Shown here: piece after piece, positions 43,626-53,956 of the stretch
Position numbering within the stretch: the stretch's first letter is position 1
How the letters are laid out: the number at the start of each line of letters is the position of its first letter
Assembly (NCBI RefSeq): GCF_905171765.1
Contig: NC_053392.1
Coordinates: 33,286,192 to 33,350,191, forward strand
Length of the DNA stretch: 64,000 bases
DNA from: Bufo bufo
Lineage: Eukaryota > Chordata > Amphibia > Anura > Bufonidae
Direction of reading: 5' to 3'
Translations under genes and position numbers: made by a program
Notes under the pieces: model-generated
Databases searched by the model: none
Told to the model about the DNA's origin: nothing
What the model saw: only the letters and a program-made list of their open reading frames with translations

Positions 43626-44385
43626 CAGTACAGACCAAAAGTTTGGACACACCTTCTTATTCAAAGAGTTTTCTTTATTTTCATGACTATGAAAATTGTA
43701 GATTCACACTGAAGGCATCAAAACTATGAATTAACACATGTGGAATTATATACATAACAAACAAGTGTGAAACAACTGAAAATATGTCACCTTTTGCTTT
43801 GATTACTGCTTTGCACATTCTTGGCATTCTCTTGATGAGCTTCAAGAGGTAGTCCCCTGAAATGGTTTTCACTTCACAGGTGTGCCCTGTCAGGTTTAAT
43901 AAGTGGGATTTCTTGCCTTATAAATGGGGTTGGGACCATCAGTTGCGTTGAGGAGAAGTCAGGTGGATACACAGCTGATAGTCCTACCGAATAGACTGTT
44001 AGCTGCTTTTTGTCTTGCCATAATACAAATTCTAACAGTCTATTCGGTAGGACTATCAGCTGTGTATCCACCTGACTTCTCCTCAACGCAACTGATGGTC
44101 CCAACCCCATTTATAAGGCAAGAAATCCCACTTATTAAACCTGACAGGGCACACCTGTGAAGTGAAAACCATTTCAGGGGACTACCTCTTGAAGCTCATC
44201 AAGAGAATGCCAAGAATGTGCAAAGCAGTAATCAAAGCAAAAGGTGACATATTTTCAGTTGTTTCACACTTGTTTATGTATATAATTCCACATGTGTTAA
44301 TTCATAGTTTTGATGCCTTCATAGTCATGAAAATAAAGAAAACTCTTTGAATGAGAAGGTGTGTCCAAACTTTTGGTCTGTACTG
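43626..44385. mobile_element. Palindromic Tc1-derived element
   Basis: The ends CAGTACAGACCAAAAGTTTG and its complement are flanked by TA. The 760-bp element is a near-perfect palindrome. Each arm encodes, outward, the carboxy end of a Tc1 transposase (MKTISGDYLLKLIKRM, then PRMCKAVIKAKG), so it arose by mirror duplication of the 3' end of an autonomous element. It has no catalytic domain and is not functional by itself. Confidence 0.82.
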
Positions 44386-46373
44386 TATATATAGCCCAAA
44401 ATGAGTAAAGTGCAATCTAGCCTTTCAGTTGTCTAAGAGCCATACCTAGACTTTCCTTGCATTACTCTTTCATAACCAAAAACCTGCAGACCTTTTGAGT
44501 GCTGCTCTGGATGTGACTAGTGTAGAAGACCAGATGTAACACTATCTTGCCAAAAGGTTGCCCAAGAGAGGAGTTTCTTTTGTTGGTTTTGTTTTTGGTC
44601 TTTGAAGCATCCCCTGGTTCCGGAGAGTTTTGTAAGATGTTGGGAATTATTTGTATAGAGCCTCTACCAATGAAAATGTAATTTATTTTAATATAATTAT
44701 ACTGTGTAGTGTCGAAAAATATATTTTTCAAATTTTTTATTTTTGTTGTAATTAATTGCAAGAAATTTCAGCTGTTTGGTAGTCGTAGTCAGGTGTGTAG
44801 AGAGTCTGCTCAGTCTCTCATACAATGGTGGACAGGAAGAGACGTGTGACTGCTGCCACCAGCAGAAATGGCGATAATTATTGTAGATTATAACGGACTT
44901 TATCTCAGGGAGTGAAATGTTGAAGTTTAGTGCAATCGGGGCCAAATTCTGGTAATCCAGGAAAGCCGACGGACTATGAGACGTACAGATTTAGCCTCAT
45001 TCGAAGGTAAGACCTTCCCGCGATTCTAAATTTAGCTAATCCTTTACTTCACGTACAGATCCTAAGTTCCATCTTGTTTTATACTCCAGTTACATTCAAA
45101 GCTGCATTAACAATCATCTTTCATCTTGTCTCAGCCATCGGCTACATTCAGCTGACCGTAGTGTTTTGCGGATCCGCACAACACTGAGACTGGCCCGTGT
45201 GCATCCCACAATTTGCGGACTCCACATGGCCGCTGCTACACTAGAAAATGCCTATTCTTGTCCCCAATTGCAGACATGAATGGGACATGTCTTTTTTGCG
45301 TAGCTGTGGAACGGCACTACGGATGTGGACGGCACACTGTATGCTGTACGCATCTTTTGAGACCCCATTTTGTGCCTCAAAATTTGCAAAACTGATGCGG
45401 ACGTCTGAATGAGCCCATAGCTTTATCCAAAGTTCTGCTGATTTCCTGGCGGCAAAAAGAAAATGTGTCCTGCACACTGCCCCCTGCTGAGGCAGTGTTG
45501 TCAGTGCAGGCTCTGCTCTGTTGCATCGAGGCAGATGTTGGGTAGAGCAGTATAAAGTAGTGGTGTAGAGAAAGCTATGTTTTCTGCAGTGCACCAGTAG
45601 GTGCAGGTCTGTAGGTTCACAGCTTTGGATGTGACTGGAGTATGTGACCTGTAAAGCGAAGGATACATGAAGAGACTCTATTACCTTGTGATATACGAGC
45701 GAGATTTGACTGACGCTTTCCCAGACTTCTGTATTCGGTGTGATTTTCTTCCCACGGTAAGAAGACGATCATATAAGAAAATAGAGGTTAAAGGGGTGGC
45801 CATTGCGCTATCCTTGCTGTCTGCAGTGAATGGGGGGCTCCGGAGGGGATGACTTACCTCCTGGCCTCCATCACTGATTAGTCGATCATTGATGGATTTA
45901 AATATTAATATTTTGCTACATTTTACATATCTGGTTGCCATTCGTTAGGAAGGGGGGCGTCCATATAACAGTTCTGTTCAGGTTACAGCCGGCGCTTCTG
46001 TGCCCGACGCGCCTCAAGGTCCCACGACCGACACTCGCGCACAGACTGTGTCTGGGACGGGAGCTCCAGCGTCATGCCGGAGGGGACATTTACTATAGGA
46101 AGGTCCCCGCTCTTCACCCTCCGCCTACTGTGTATACATTTTATATACTTGTACTTACGCGTTTCATGATCTTGTATGATAAGGAATCTGCTGCTTCTAT
46201 GGTCTGGAAACCCACTAAGCAGCGCGCGCCCTGGTCCTGACTGTGCCAAAGCCACAACTGACGTGTCTCCCGGATCATTTCATGCACTGAATTTGTAGGG
46301 GTTTTGTTTGTTTTTTGTTTTCATAAATTGTTAATTTCTCAGCGTATGATGTCATTCCAGGATCAGATGTAGT
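44386..46373. other. Intergenic / possible distal 3' UTR of SLC5A6
   Basis: Contains a dispersed repeat near 45145-45415 (GTTTTGCGGATCCGCACAAC to TGCGGACGTCTGAATGAGCC) and a TATACTCCAG relic at 45080. No gene is recognised. Confidence 0.4.
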
Positions 46374-46379
46374 AATAAA
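46374..46379 (+). terminator. Candidate distal polyadenylation signal
   Basis: AATAAA is followed by AGTCTTTGCAGTCAGCGGTG TGTGG, a GT-rich downstream context typical of cleavage sites. If used by SLC5A6 the 3' UTR would be about 6.2 kb, which is long, so this is tentative. Confidence 0.3.
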
Positions 46380-46975
46380 AGTCTTTGCAGTCAGCGGTGT
46401 GTGGCGCCCCCTGTCTGAGATGTGTTGTATCTGCTGAGTAGAAATGTAAGATCCGTTATGCAGACCACCGGATGCCATTACCCTACCCCCAAGGGTTGTC
46501 ACCCTGCTCTCTACAGATCTGGGTTCACGACCTCCGGTCCCCAGGAGCTTCCAATCGGATCTCCCTATACGGTATGTAATCCATCACTCCTAATACAGCT
46601 TTTATTACCAAAAGGGGTCCTCTGGGAGTTGAATATATCCTCAGGATCTACTCGGTGGTTACCCCACACCCCTGCCAGTCAGTGATGTCACACTTATCGG
46701 ACAGAAAGACTGAGTCGTGTCTAGGCTTATACAAGCCTGCAATACCACTCACTGCCACTAGACGGTGTATGGCGCTATGATTGGCATCGTTAGTTGGATC
46801 CTCTGACGAGTAGGGTGGAGCAGACCACCGGTAGTCGGTGCCAGGTCTACCCGCCAGCCGCACTGGGACAGAAGTGATCCTGGACACAATCATCGCGTAC
46901 GAATGTGAAGGAGGCAGAGAGTAAAACATAGGGGGACATGCATGGGATTCCTTTTATGCCAAGGTCCCTTTAGAC

Positions 46976-47128
46976 CAGGGATCGGCAACCTTCGGTACTC
47001 TAGCTGCTGTAAAACTACAACTCCCAAGATGCACACTTGCTTGGCTGGTCTTAGAACGCCACAGAGATGAATGGAGCATGCTGGGAGTTGTAGTTTCAGC
47101 GCAGCTGGTGTGCCGTTAGCCATCACTG
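46976..47128. mobile_element. hAT MITE, second subfamily, with two ZNF143-like motifs
   Basis: The element starts CAGGGATCGGCAACCTTCGG and ends GTTAGCCATCACTG. ACTACAACTCCCAAGATGC is at 47014-47032 (+) and AACTACAACTCCCAGCATGC at 47076-47095 (-). Flanking octamers match only 5 of 8, so the insertion is older. Confidence 0.6.
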
Positions 47129-47654
47129 CACTAGATCAAAGATTGTTCTCAAAGGACCAGCCCAACAGCACTAGGGTGACCTAGACAGGATGGAATAAGC
47201 AGTCACCACTAGAGGGAGCTCTGTGTAACAATTGTATAAACCCATATGCAGTGAGCGCCCCCTAGTGGTGGCTGCAGGCAGCCAGAATTATATCATTTTT
47301 CAGAAGAAAATATCTGAAGCCAATAAATAATCTTGCGCATTTAATGTATTTACAAGGATAGTGATAGTATACAGCTTACAGCTGTATATGTGGGGGGGGG
47401 GGCGTAAGCAAGGTGTTCATAAAACGGGACGCAGAGCAAGAATCAGACTGGGGCCTGTTTCACACTGGTGTTAATGGCTCCGGCAGGGGAACAGCCTGCT
47501 GGATTACTAACTACCGTGCGCTCCCAAAATCCATCCGACCCCATTCACTATAATGGGGACCGGTGGAGATCCGAATGCAGCACAGCAAATATGCCAAGTG
47601 GCAGCCAGACAAATACTGCTAAGGATCCAGCAGGCTGTCCGGGCAGGGGACTGT

Positions 47655-47910
47655 GTATATGCATTACTTATCCTATATTATACTCCAGAGCTGCACTCAC
47701 TATTCTGCTGGTGCAGTCACTGTGTACATACATTACTTATCCTGAGTTACATCCTGTATTATACTCCAGAGCTGCACTCACTATTCTGCTGGTGAATGAA
47801 GCTCTGGAGTATAATACAGGATGTAACTCAGGATCAGTAAAGGATAAGTAATGTATGTACACAGTGACTGCACCAGCAGAATAGTGAGTGCAGCTCTGGA
47901 GTATAAAAGA
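47655..47910. repeat. Inverted copy of the 92-bp dispersed repeat
   Basis: 47670-47795 carries TATTATACTCCAGAGCTGCA CTCACTATTCTGCTGGTG in forward orientation. 47800-47905 is its reverse complement (GCTCTGGAGTATAATACAGG and so on), making a palindrome centred near 47797. Same family as 31530-31765. Confidence 0.85.
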
Positions 47911-48070
47911 GATGCAACTTAACATTAGCAATGCAAATCTAGTGCTAATAGGTGGACAGACCCTGAGAATGTTCTATAATATACATTATATAACGGGGAT
48001 GATTCGTAGGAGGATTTAATTCCACATCTTCTCTGGACTGTTTCCGCTATTGTCTGAGCTTCTTTTCTCT

Positions 48071-48151
48071 TCAGTCCTCGCTGCTTGCGGATCTGCTGGA
48101 CACCTCCCATTCCAGGGCTTCAGCGTACAGCCAGGACCTCATCGGCCACTT
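48071..48151 (-). CDS. TCF23: TCF23 coding exon 3 (residues 140-165, stop)
   Basis: The - strand acceptor TACTTTAG precedes AAGTGGCCGATGAGG; encodes [20 protein letters not shown] plus SASSED and TGA. KWPMRS.LYA matches human TCF23, which then continues for a longer, unconserved tail. An ATTAAA at about 48022-48017 (- strand) is a possible polyadenylation signal. Confidence 0.9.
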   Translation of the reverse strand, partial: KWPMRSWLYAEALEWEVSSRSASSED

Positions 48152-50979
48152 CTAAAGTACAGAGGACAATGACAGTGATGATGGAATCAGAGGGATTGTG
48201 TCATTCATTAGAGATCACTCGGCAGAGGAGATTCTGCTTTTACATGTTCTAGTTTATACATTTTTATTTTCAAAATGTACACCTGACTCTGAGGACCCTG
48301 CCTCATGACGGTAATGAGAAGGTTCTGCTGACCGCCTCATGACGGTAATGGGAAGGTTCTGCTGACCGCCTCATGACGGTAATGGGAAGGTTCTGCTGAC
48401 CGCCTCATGACGGTAATGAGAAGGTTCTGCTGACCGCCTCATGACGGTAATGAGAAGGTTCTGCTGACCGCCTCATGACGGTAATGAGAAGGTTCTGCTG
48501 ACCGCCTCATGACGGTAATGAGAAGGTTCTGCTGACCGCCTCATGACGGTAATGAGAAGGTTCTGCTGACCGCCTCATGACGGTAATGAGAAGGTTCTGC
48601 TGACCGCCTCATGACGGTAATGAGAAGGTTCTGCTGACCGCCTCATGACGGTAATGAGAAGGTTCTGCTGACCGCCTCATGACGGTAATGAGAAGGTTCT
48701 GCTGACCGCCTCATGACGGTAATGAGAAGGTTCTGCTGACCGCCTCATGACGGTAATGAGAAGGTTCTGCTGACCGCCTCATGACGGTAATGAGAAGGTT
48801 CTGCTGACCGCCTCATGACGGTAATGAGAAGGTTCTGCTGACCGCCTCATGACGGTAATGAGAAGGTTCTGCTGACCGCCTCATGACGGTAATGAGAAGG
48901 TTCTGCTGACCTCGCCCTATATTGGTGATCAGAAGGTTCTGAGGACCTCGTCCCATAATGGTAATGAGAAGGTTCTACGGATGCCAAACTCTACTAATGA
49001 TGAGATGACTCTGCTGCCCAGCTCTCTAATGGCAATGCTCCACCCTCTAACGATAATGAGATGACTCTGATGACCACATATAACCATTAGTTGACTCTGA
49101 TACATTTTCCTTCTAACAATGATATGACTCAAAATTTGAAATTACTGTCCCAGTCCTTATCTGGTTTGCAGAGTGCTGTTGCATTGTCTTTTTTCCTCTA
49201 CTACTCTCATCGTGATATAGGACCCTGTATGTGCCAGGCCTCGCACGTCCCCGATTTCTCTTACCTTCATAGGGTGCAGGTACCCCGGGCCTCTGCCGAT
49301 CTGGGGGCTGTTTGGGGGACGTCTCTCTTGATCCAGGGTTTGGGTCAGGTGGGCTATGTAACTGGTGGCCAGGACAAGGACATCCAGTTTAGATAATTTG
49401 GTGTCAGGGGGCACAGAGGGCAGCGCAGCCTGCAGTGACAGGAAGGCTTGTCTGAGGGTCCGGACGCGGTTCCTCTCCCGGGCGTTGTTCTCTGGGGATT
49501 GTTTTCCTTTAAGGGGTTTGTTGGTTTTGGCAGCTTGTGGAACCTGCAAAATACAGAATCCTCAAAACGAGCTCCGTGTCCCCTCATCTGTGGGGGATGG
49601 GCAGGGTCTGGGGGCCACAACATGGAGCTCGGAGTAATTTTAACCCTTTTATAGTTATCTATAGGTCCACATTGTAATAGTGTCCACATTGTAATAACCC
49701 AATGTCCTGCCATAAGTGGACCTCCAAAAAGACTGTCCACGTGCTGTCATTATCTTCTGTACCACCCGTCACAGATCAGTGTGGATGTCACTGTTATGGG
49801 GGCGCTGTGGATGTCACTGTTATGGGGGCGCTGTGGATGTCACTGTTATGGGGGCGCTGTGGATGTCACTGTTATGGGGGCGCTGTGGATGTCACTGTTA
49901 TGGAGGCGCTGTGGATGTCACTGTTATGGGGGCGCTGTGGATGTCACTTATGGGGGCGCTGTGGATGTCACTGTTATGGGGGCGCTGCGGATGTCACTGT
50001 TAGGGGAACGCTGTGGATGTCACTGTTATGGGGGCGCTGTGGATGTCACTGTTATGGGGGCGCTGTGGATGTCACTGTTATGGGGGCGCTGTGGATGTCA
50101 CTGTTATGGGGGCGCTGTGGATGTCACTGTTATGGGAGCGCTGTGGATGTCACTGTTATGGGGGCACTGTGGACGTCACTGTTATGGAGGCACTGTGCAT
50201 GTCACTGTTATGGGGGCGCTGTGGATGTCACTTATGGGGGCGCTGTGGATGTCACTGTTATGGGGGCGCTGCGGATGTCACTGTTATGGGAGCGCTGTGG
50301 ATGTCACTGTTATGGGAGCACTGTGGATGTCACTGTTATGGGAGCACTGTGGATGTCACTGTTAGGGGGAGCACTGTGGATGTTACTGTGTTATGGGGGC
50401 GCTGGGGATGTCACTGTAGGGGGGGGCGCTGTGGATGTCACTGTTAGGGGGGACCTGTGGATGTCACCGTTAGGGGGGCGCTGTGGATGTCATTGTTAGG
50501 GGGGCACTAATTGTTTCTTATAGGTGGTATTTTCGCTGTATGTTGGGGGCACGGTTGCAGTGTGTCATGTGTGGAGTCTCTATAGTCAGGTCTTTGGGAT
50601 TCTGGGGGTGTTCCCTCCACTCACTCATTCGGGGGTCTCAAGGGGGCATTTCCATTTTCACCCCCACATGACTTCTCTTTCCCATTGTCTGCTCGGTGTG
50701 ACTGGTGTGGGGGGCAGACAGTTCTGACCTCACTATATATGTGACATGTACTGTGATAGTTCTGTGGAGAGACTCAGATAACACATGTGCCAAATGGCAA
50801 ACTCAACTCTGCTACATCTGCAAACAGAATCTACTACTCACAGCCAGGTTGACGCTGCTCTTCCACGTGGTGGGCTGCTGCCTGCCTCTCTGCAGCACCT
50901 CTCCGCCTTCCGTAGGGGTGACGGGTCCTGGCACATGCCACCCGGTTAGCGCTGTGTCTCCTGGTTCCGTCCTCTCCAT
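48071..50979 (-). CDS. TCF23: TCF23, basic helix-loop-helix factor (3 coding exons)
   Basis: The - strand joins 50979-50842, 49543-49265 and 48151-48071, all phase 0, to give 165 residues. The bHLH lies at about residues 65-117: [20 protein letters not shown], then [20 protein letters not shown] and [12 protein letters not shown]. It is followed by [18 protein letters not shown], typical of TCF23/TCF24. TCF24 is the main alternative, but tail-to-tail adjacency with SLC5A6, as in human 2p23.3, favours TCF23. Mammalian TCF23 (OUT) is described as binding E proteins with an Id-like inhibitory effect; the basic-region ER..RVR residues are present here. The protein is shorter than the human one at both ends. 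The amino end is poorly conserved and was chosen from its in-phase donor and ATG. Confidence 0.92.
48300..48912. repeat. 34-bp minisatellite in TCF23 intron 2, about 18 copies
   Basis: The unit CCTCATGACGGTAATGAGAA plus GGTTCTGCTGACCG is nearly identical in all copies; two early copies have AATGGGAAGG. Degenerate units continue to about 49080 (GGTAATGAGAAGGTTCTACG, AATGAGATGACTCTG), showing the older edge of the array. Confidence 0.96.
49265..49543 (-). CDS. TCF23: TCF23 coding exon 2 (residues 47-139, bHLH)
   Basis: The - strand acceptor TATTTTGCAG (to 49544) and donor ATGAAG|GTAAGA (intron from 49264) frame 93 codons without stop. The exon holds the full bHLH domain. Reading on past the donor gives unconserved sequence, confirming the exon end. 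Confidence 0.95.
49779..50512. repeat. 26-bp minisatellite in TCF23 intron 1, about 28 copies
   Basis: The unit GATGTCACTGTTATGGGGGC plus GCTGTG has frequent single-base variants and a few shortened units (49950, 50230) and lengthened units near the right end. The 26-base period keeps all + frames open, giving false frames of up to 265 residues. Confidence 0.96.
50842..50979 (-). CDS. TCF23: TCF23 coding exon 1 (residues 1-46)
   Basis: The - strand ATG at 50979 (GGGGACATGGAGAGG) opens 46 codons ([20 protein letters not shown] and on to SSVNLA) ending at GCT|GTGAGT, phase 0 as required by exon 2. The sequence is not conserved enough to prove by eye, but ATG, open frame, donor and phase all fit. 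TATAGCGGAG just upstream may be chance. Confidence 0.75.
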
Positions 50980-51459
50980 GTCCCCTCTCCGCTATAAGTG
51001 GAGCTTCATTGTCCTCCATTCACTCCTCAGCCAAGAGTTCACTCTGAAGACGTCAGATTACAGGAGAGGAATCTGAGGGGGTGATTTATGTGGGTGCGTC
51101 CCCCCCCGAGCGGAGCAGATAATGAGGGGGGCACGGTATAATACCGCCTCATTATCCGCACCAGTCGTGTAATGAGGGAGGAGGGGGGGGGCGCCATATG
51201 TTTGGCTTTTGGTCTTATCTAAGCGTCCACCTCGTGTTCTCCTCCAGCCCGCACAGGAACTCTGGACTCCTAGTAACGTGGTGTCCACTCGGCGCGGGGT
51301 CACTAGTGGGTGAGTGGATGCGGGTGGTCATTTAACACTCCGTCCGCTGGACTGAAAATGATCGCATATGATCATAATAATAAGATATGAGAGGAAACTA
51401 TAGGCTACGTCCATCACATACTGTGGCGGACACAACTGTCAATGTGGGCGGGGCTTCAG
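50980..51459. promoter_or_regulatory. Region upstream of TCF23, promoter expected here
   Basis: By position this should hold the TCF23 5' UTR and promoter (- strand). No clear consensus element can be asserted. C and G runs occur at 51099 and 51183. Confidence 0.3.
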
Positions 51460-51463
51460 TTAA

Positions 51464-51764
51464 AGGGGTATTACGGAATTTAAATATAAAATTACCTATT
51501 CTCAGGATATCAGATCGGCAGGGGTCCGACTGCTTGCACCCCTGCTGATCAGATGTTGGAAGGGGTCGTGGCGCTCGGGGCGGCGTCCATTGGTCACATG
51601 ACTTTTCTGCAGCTCAGTCCTATTCATGTGAATGGGACCGAGCTGCACTACCACGCACGACCACTATGCAATGTACGGCGCTGTGCTTGGTAAGCTGTGA
51701 GCAGGCCGCAGTGATTTAAAATCTAGAGAACAGCTCATTAATAGTTAAGTTCCGTACAACCCCT
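51464..51764. mobile_element. 301-bp TTAA-flanked MITE
   Basis: TTAA at 51460-51463 and 51765-51768. The ends AGGGGTATTACGGAA and TTCCGTACAACCCCT are inverted repeats. The interior carries CCTATTCACGTGAATGGGAC-like palindromic sequence. Non-coding, same TTAA class as the other AGGG-ended MITEs. Confidence 0.8.
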
Positions 51765-51769
51765 TTAAA

Positions 51770-52320
51770 TGTAGCCCCGCCCACAGTGAGCTGCTCAGCA
51801 GTGTCCACCTGTCCATGGGCTATGCCATGAGAATCTGATAGAGGCAGGTCTCACCTCTGGGACCAGCATCGCTCTAGAGAACAGGGCCCCATTTGCTGGC
51901 AGCAGTGGTTGCGCTTGCGCAGCGCTCTCCAGTCACTTCTATGGGACTTCTGAGAACAGCTGGGTCCAGAACATACATGTCTGACAGGACACAAGGTGCA
52001 GAAACCTCAGCTGTAAACTTTCTAATCCCCGGCCAACTCCTATCAGGGTGAAGACACAACCGGTGGAGACGGAATATTCCAAGAATCCCAAACAAGATGC
52101 TTCATGTGGCCAAAGAACGAGAGATCTGAGGAGGTCCAAGAACAGAACAACAAAACAGGCGTCCTCACCCTCCACAGAGAAGTATGTGCAGAGCCTCAGA
52201 CCCGGCCTAGTTTTATCTGTGTCTGGAAAAGCTGGGTGAGACCAGTCCGGCTGCTGGTTAGATCCTGGCACTTCTGCCCATAACTAACAATCAATACCTT
52301 CCCACCACCCTGTATTCTAG
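51770..52320. other. Intergenic stretch, nothing recognised
   Basis: A 110-residue - strand frame (51939-52271) has no recognisable domain and no splice or start support. Confidence 0.4.
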
Positions 52321-52321
52321 G

Positions 52322-53954
52322 ATGATAGATAGATAGATAGATAATAGATACAGAGATAGATAATAGATATGAGATATACACATAGAAACATAGAATGTGT
52401 CGGCAGATAAGAACCATTTGGCCCATCTAGTCTGCCCAATATACTGAGTACTATGGATAGCCCCTGGCCCTATCTTATATGAAGGATGGCCTTATGCCTA
52501 TCCCATGCATGCTTAAACTCCTCCACTGTATTTGCAGCTACCACTTCTGCAGGAAGGCTATTCCATGCATCCACTACTCTCTCAGTAAAGTAATACTTCC
52601 TGATATTACTTTTAAACCTTTGCCCCTCTAATTTAAAACTGTGTCCTCTTGTGGTAGTTTTTCTTCTTTTAAATATTCTCTCCTCTTTTACCTTGTTGAT
52701 TCCCTTTATGTATTTAGCAGTTTCTATCATATCCCCTCTGTCTCTTCTTTCTTCCAAGCTATACATGTTAAGGTCCTTTAATCTTTCCTGGTAAGTTTTA
52801 TCCTGCAATCCATGTACCAGTTTAGTAGCTCTTCTCTGAACTCTCTCCAAAGTATCAATATCCTTCTGGAGATATGGTCTCCAGTACTGAGCACAATACT
52901 CCAGGTGAGGTCTCACTAGTGCTCTGTAGAGCGGCATGAGCACCTCCCTCTTTCTACTGGTAATGCCTCTCCCTATACACCCAAGCATTCTGCTAGCATT
53001 TCCTGCTGCTCTATGACACAGGTCTGCCTACCTTTAAGTCTTCTGAAATAATGACCCCTAAATCCCTTTCCTCAGATACTGAGGTTAGGACTGTATCACT
53101 GATTTTATATTCTGATCTTGTGTTTTTTACGCCCCAGGTGCATTATCTTGCACTTATCAACATTACATTTTAGTTGCCATATTTTTGACCATTCCTCTAG
53201 TTTTCCTAAGTCCTTTTCCATTTGGTGTATCCCTCCAGGAACATCAACCCTGTTACAAATCTTTGTGTCATCAGCAAAAAGACACACCTTACCATCGAGG
53301 CCTTCTGCAATTTCGCTGATAAAGATATTAAACAATATGGGTCCCAGAACAGATCCCTGAGATACCCCACTGGTAACAAGACCATGGTCTGAATATACTC
53401 CATTGACTACAACCCTCTGTTGTCTGTCCCTCAGCCACTGCCTAATCCATTCAACAATATGGGAGTCCAAGCACAAAGACTGCAATTTATTGATAAGCCT
53501 TCTGTGTGGGACAGTATCAAAAGCCTTACTAAAGTCTAGATAAGCGATGTCTACTGCACCTCCTCCATCTATTATTTTAGTCACCCAATCGAAAAAATCA
53601 ATAAGATTAGTTTGACATGATCTCCCTATCCAAATTGCGGAAGGCACACAGTCGGCTTCTGTTTTTTGCGTATCTGCGGTTTGCGGACCGCAAAAAACGG
53701 AACGGTCGTGTGCATGAGGCCTTACCCTATTTAACTTCTCCTGGACCATATCTACAGTTAGCCAATTGAGTATATCACTGGATGTACTAACAACCCCGGC
53801 GCCTCAGATATCAGCTCCATTCTCTTCTTTTGTATATACAGAGCTAAAAAACCTATTTAGGAACTCTGCCTTTTCCTTATCTTCAGTGACTACCCCCCCT
53901 TTTCCATTATTTAGGGGACCGACCTGCTCAGACCTAGGTTTTTTAGCATTTAAA
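52322..53954 (-). pseudogene. CR1/Rex-like LINE, 5'-truncated, reverse transcriptase region
   Basis: Read on the - strand from 53954: a GPLNNGKGGVVTEDKEKAEF thumb-upstream segment, then the frame 53749-53105 with CQTNLIDFFDWVTK, YLDFSKAFDTVPH, GVSQGSVLGPILFNIFI and the catalytic LFADDTKI. Then, after a frameshift and stops near 53030-53090, comes the frame 52988-52470 with PHLEYCAQYW, LERVQRRATKLV and WNSLPAEVV. The 3' end is TAGAAACATAGAATGTGTCG and a GATA-rich tail (52322-52380). About 90 bases unrelated to LINEs (53632-53725) sit in frame where the usual 'NQHGFMKGKS' segment should be. The 5' side is interrupted by the Tc1 element at 53957 and does not resume beyond it. Confidence 0.88.
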
Positions 53955-53956
53955 TA

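Noticed and set aside
43626..44385. Two 60-78-residue frames as small conserved genes
   Set aside because: They are mirrored copies of a Tc1 transposase tail inside a palindromic element.
49702..50499. 265-residue cysteine-rich frame ([20 protein letters not shown] repeats)
   Set aside because: 26-bp minisatellite in TCF23 intron 1, open in all + frames; not a protein.
50834..51019. 61-residue - strand frame overlapping TCF23 exon 1
   Set aside because: Different frame from the one that joins in phase to the bHLH exon, and its reading runs through the donor site.
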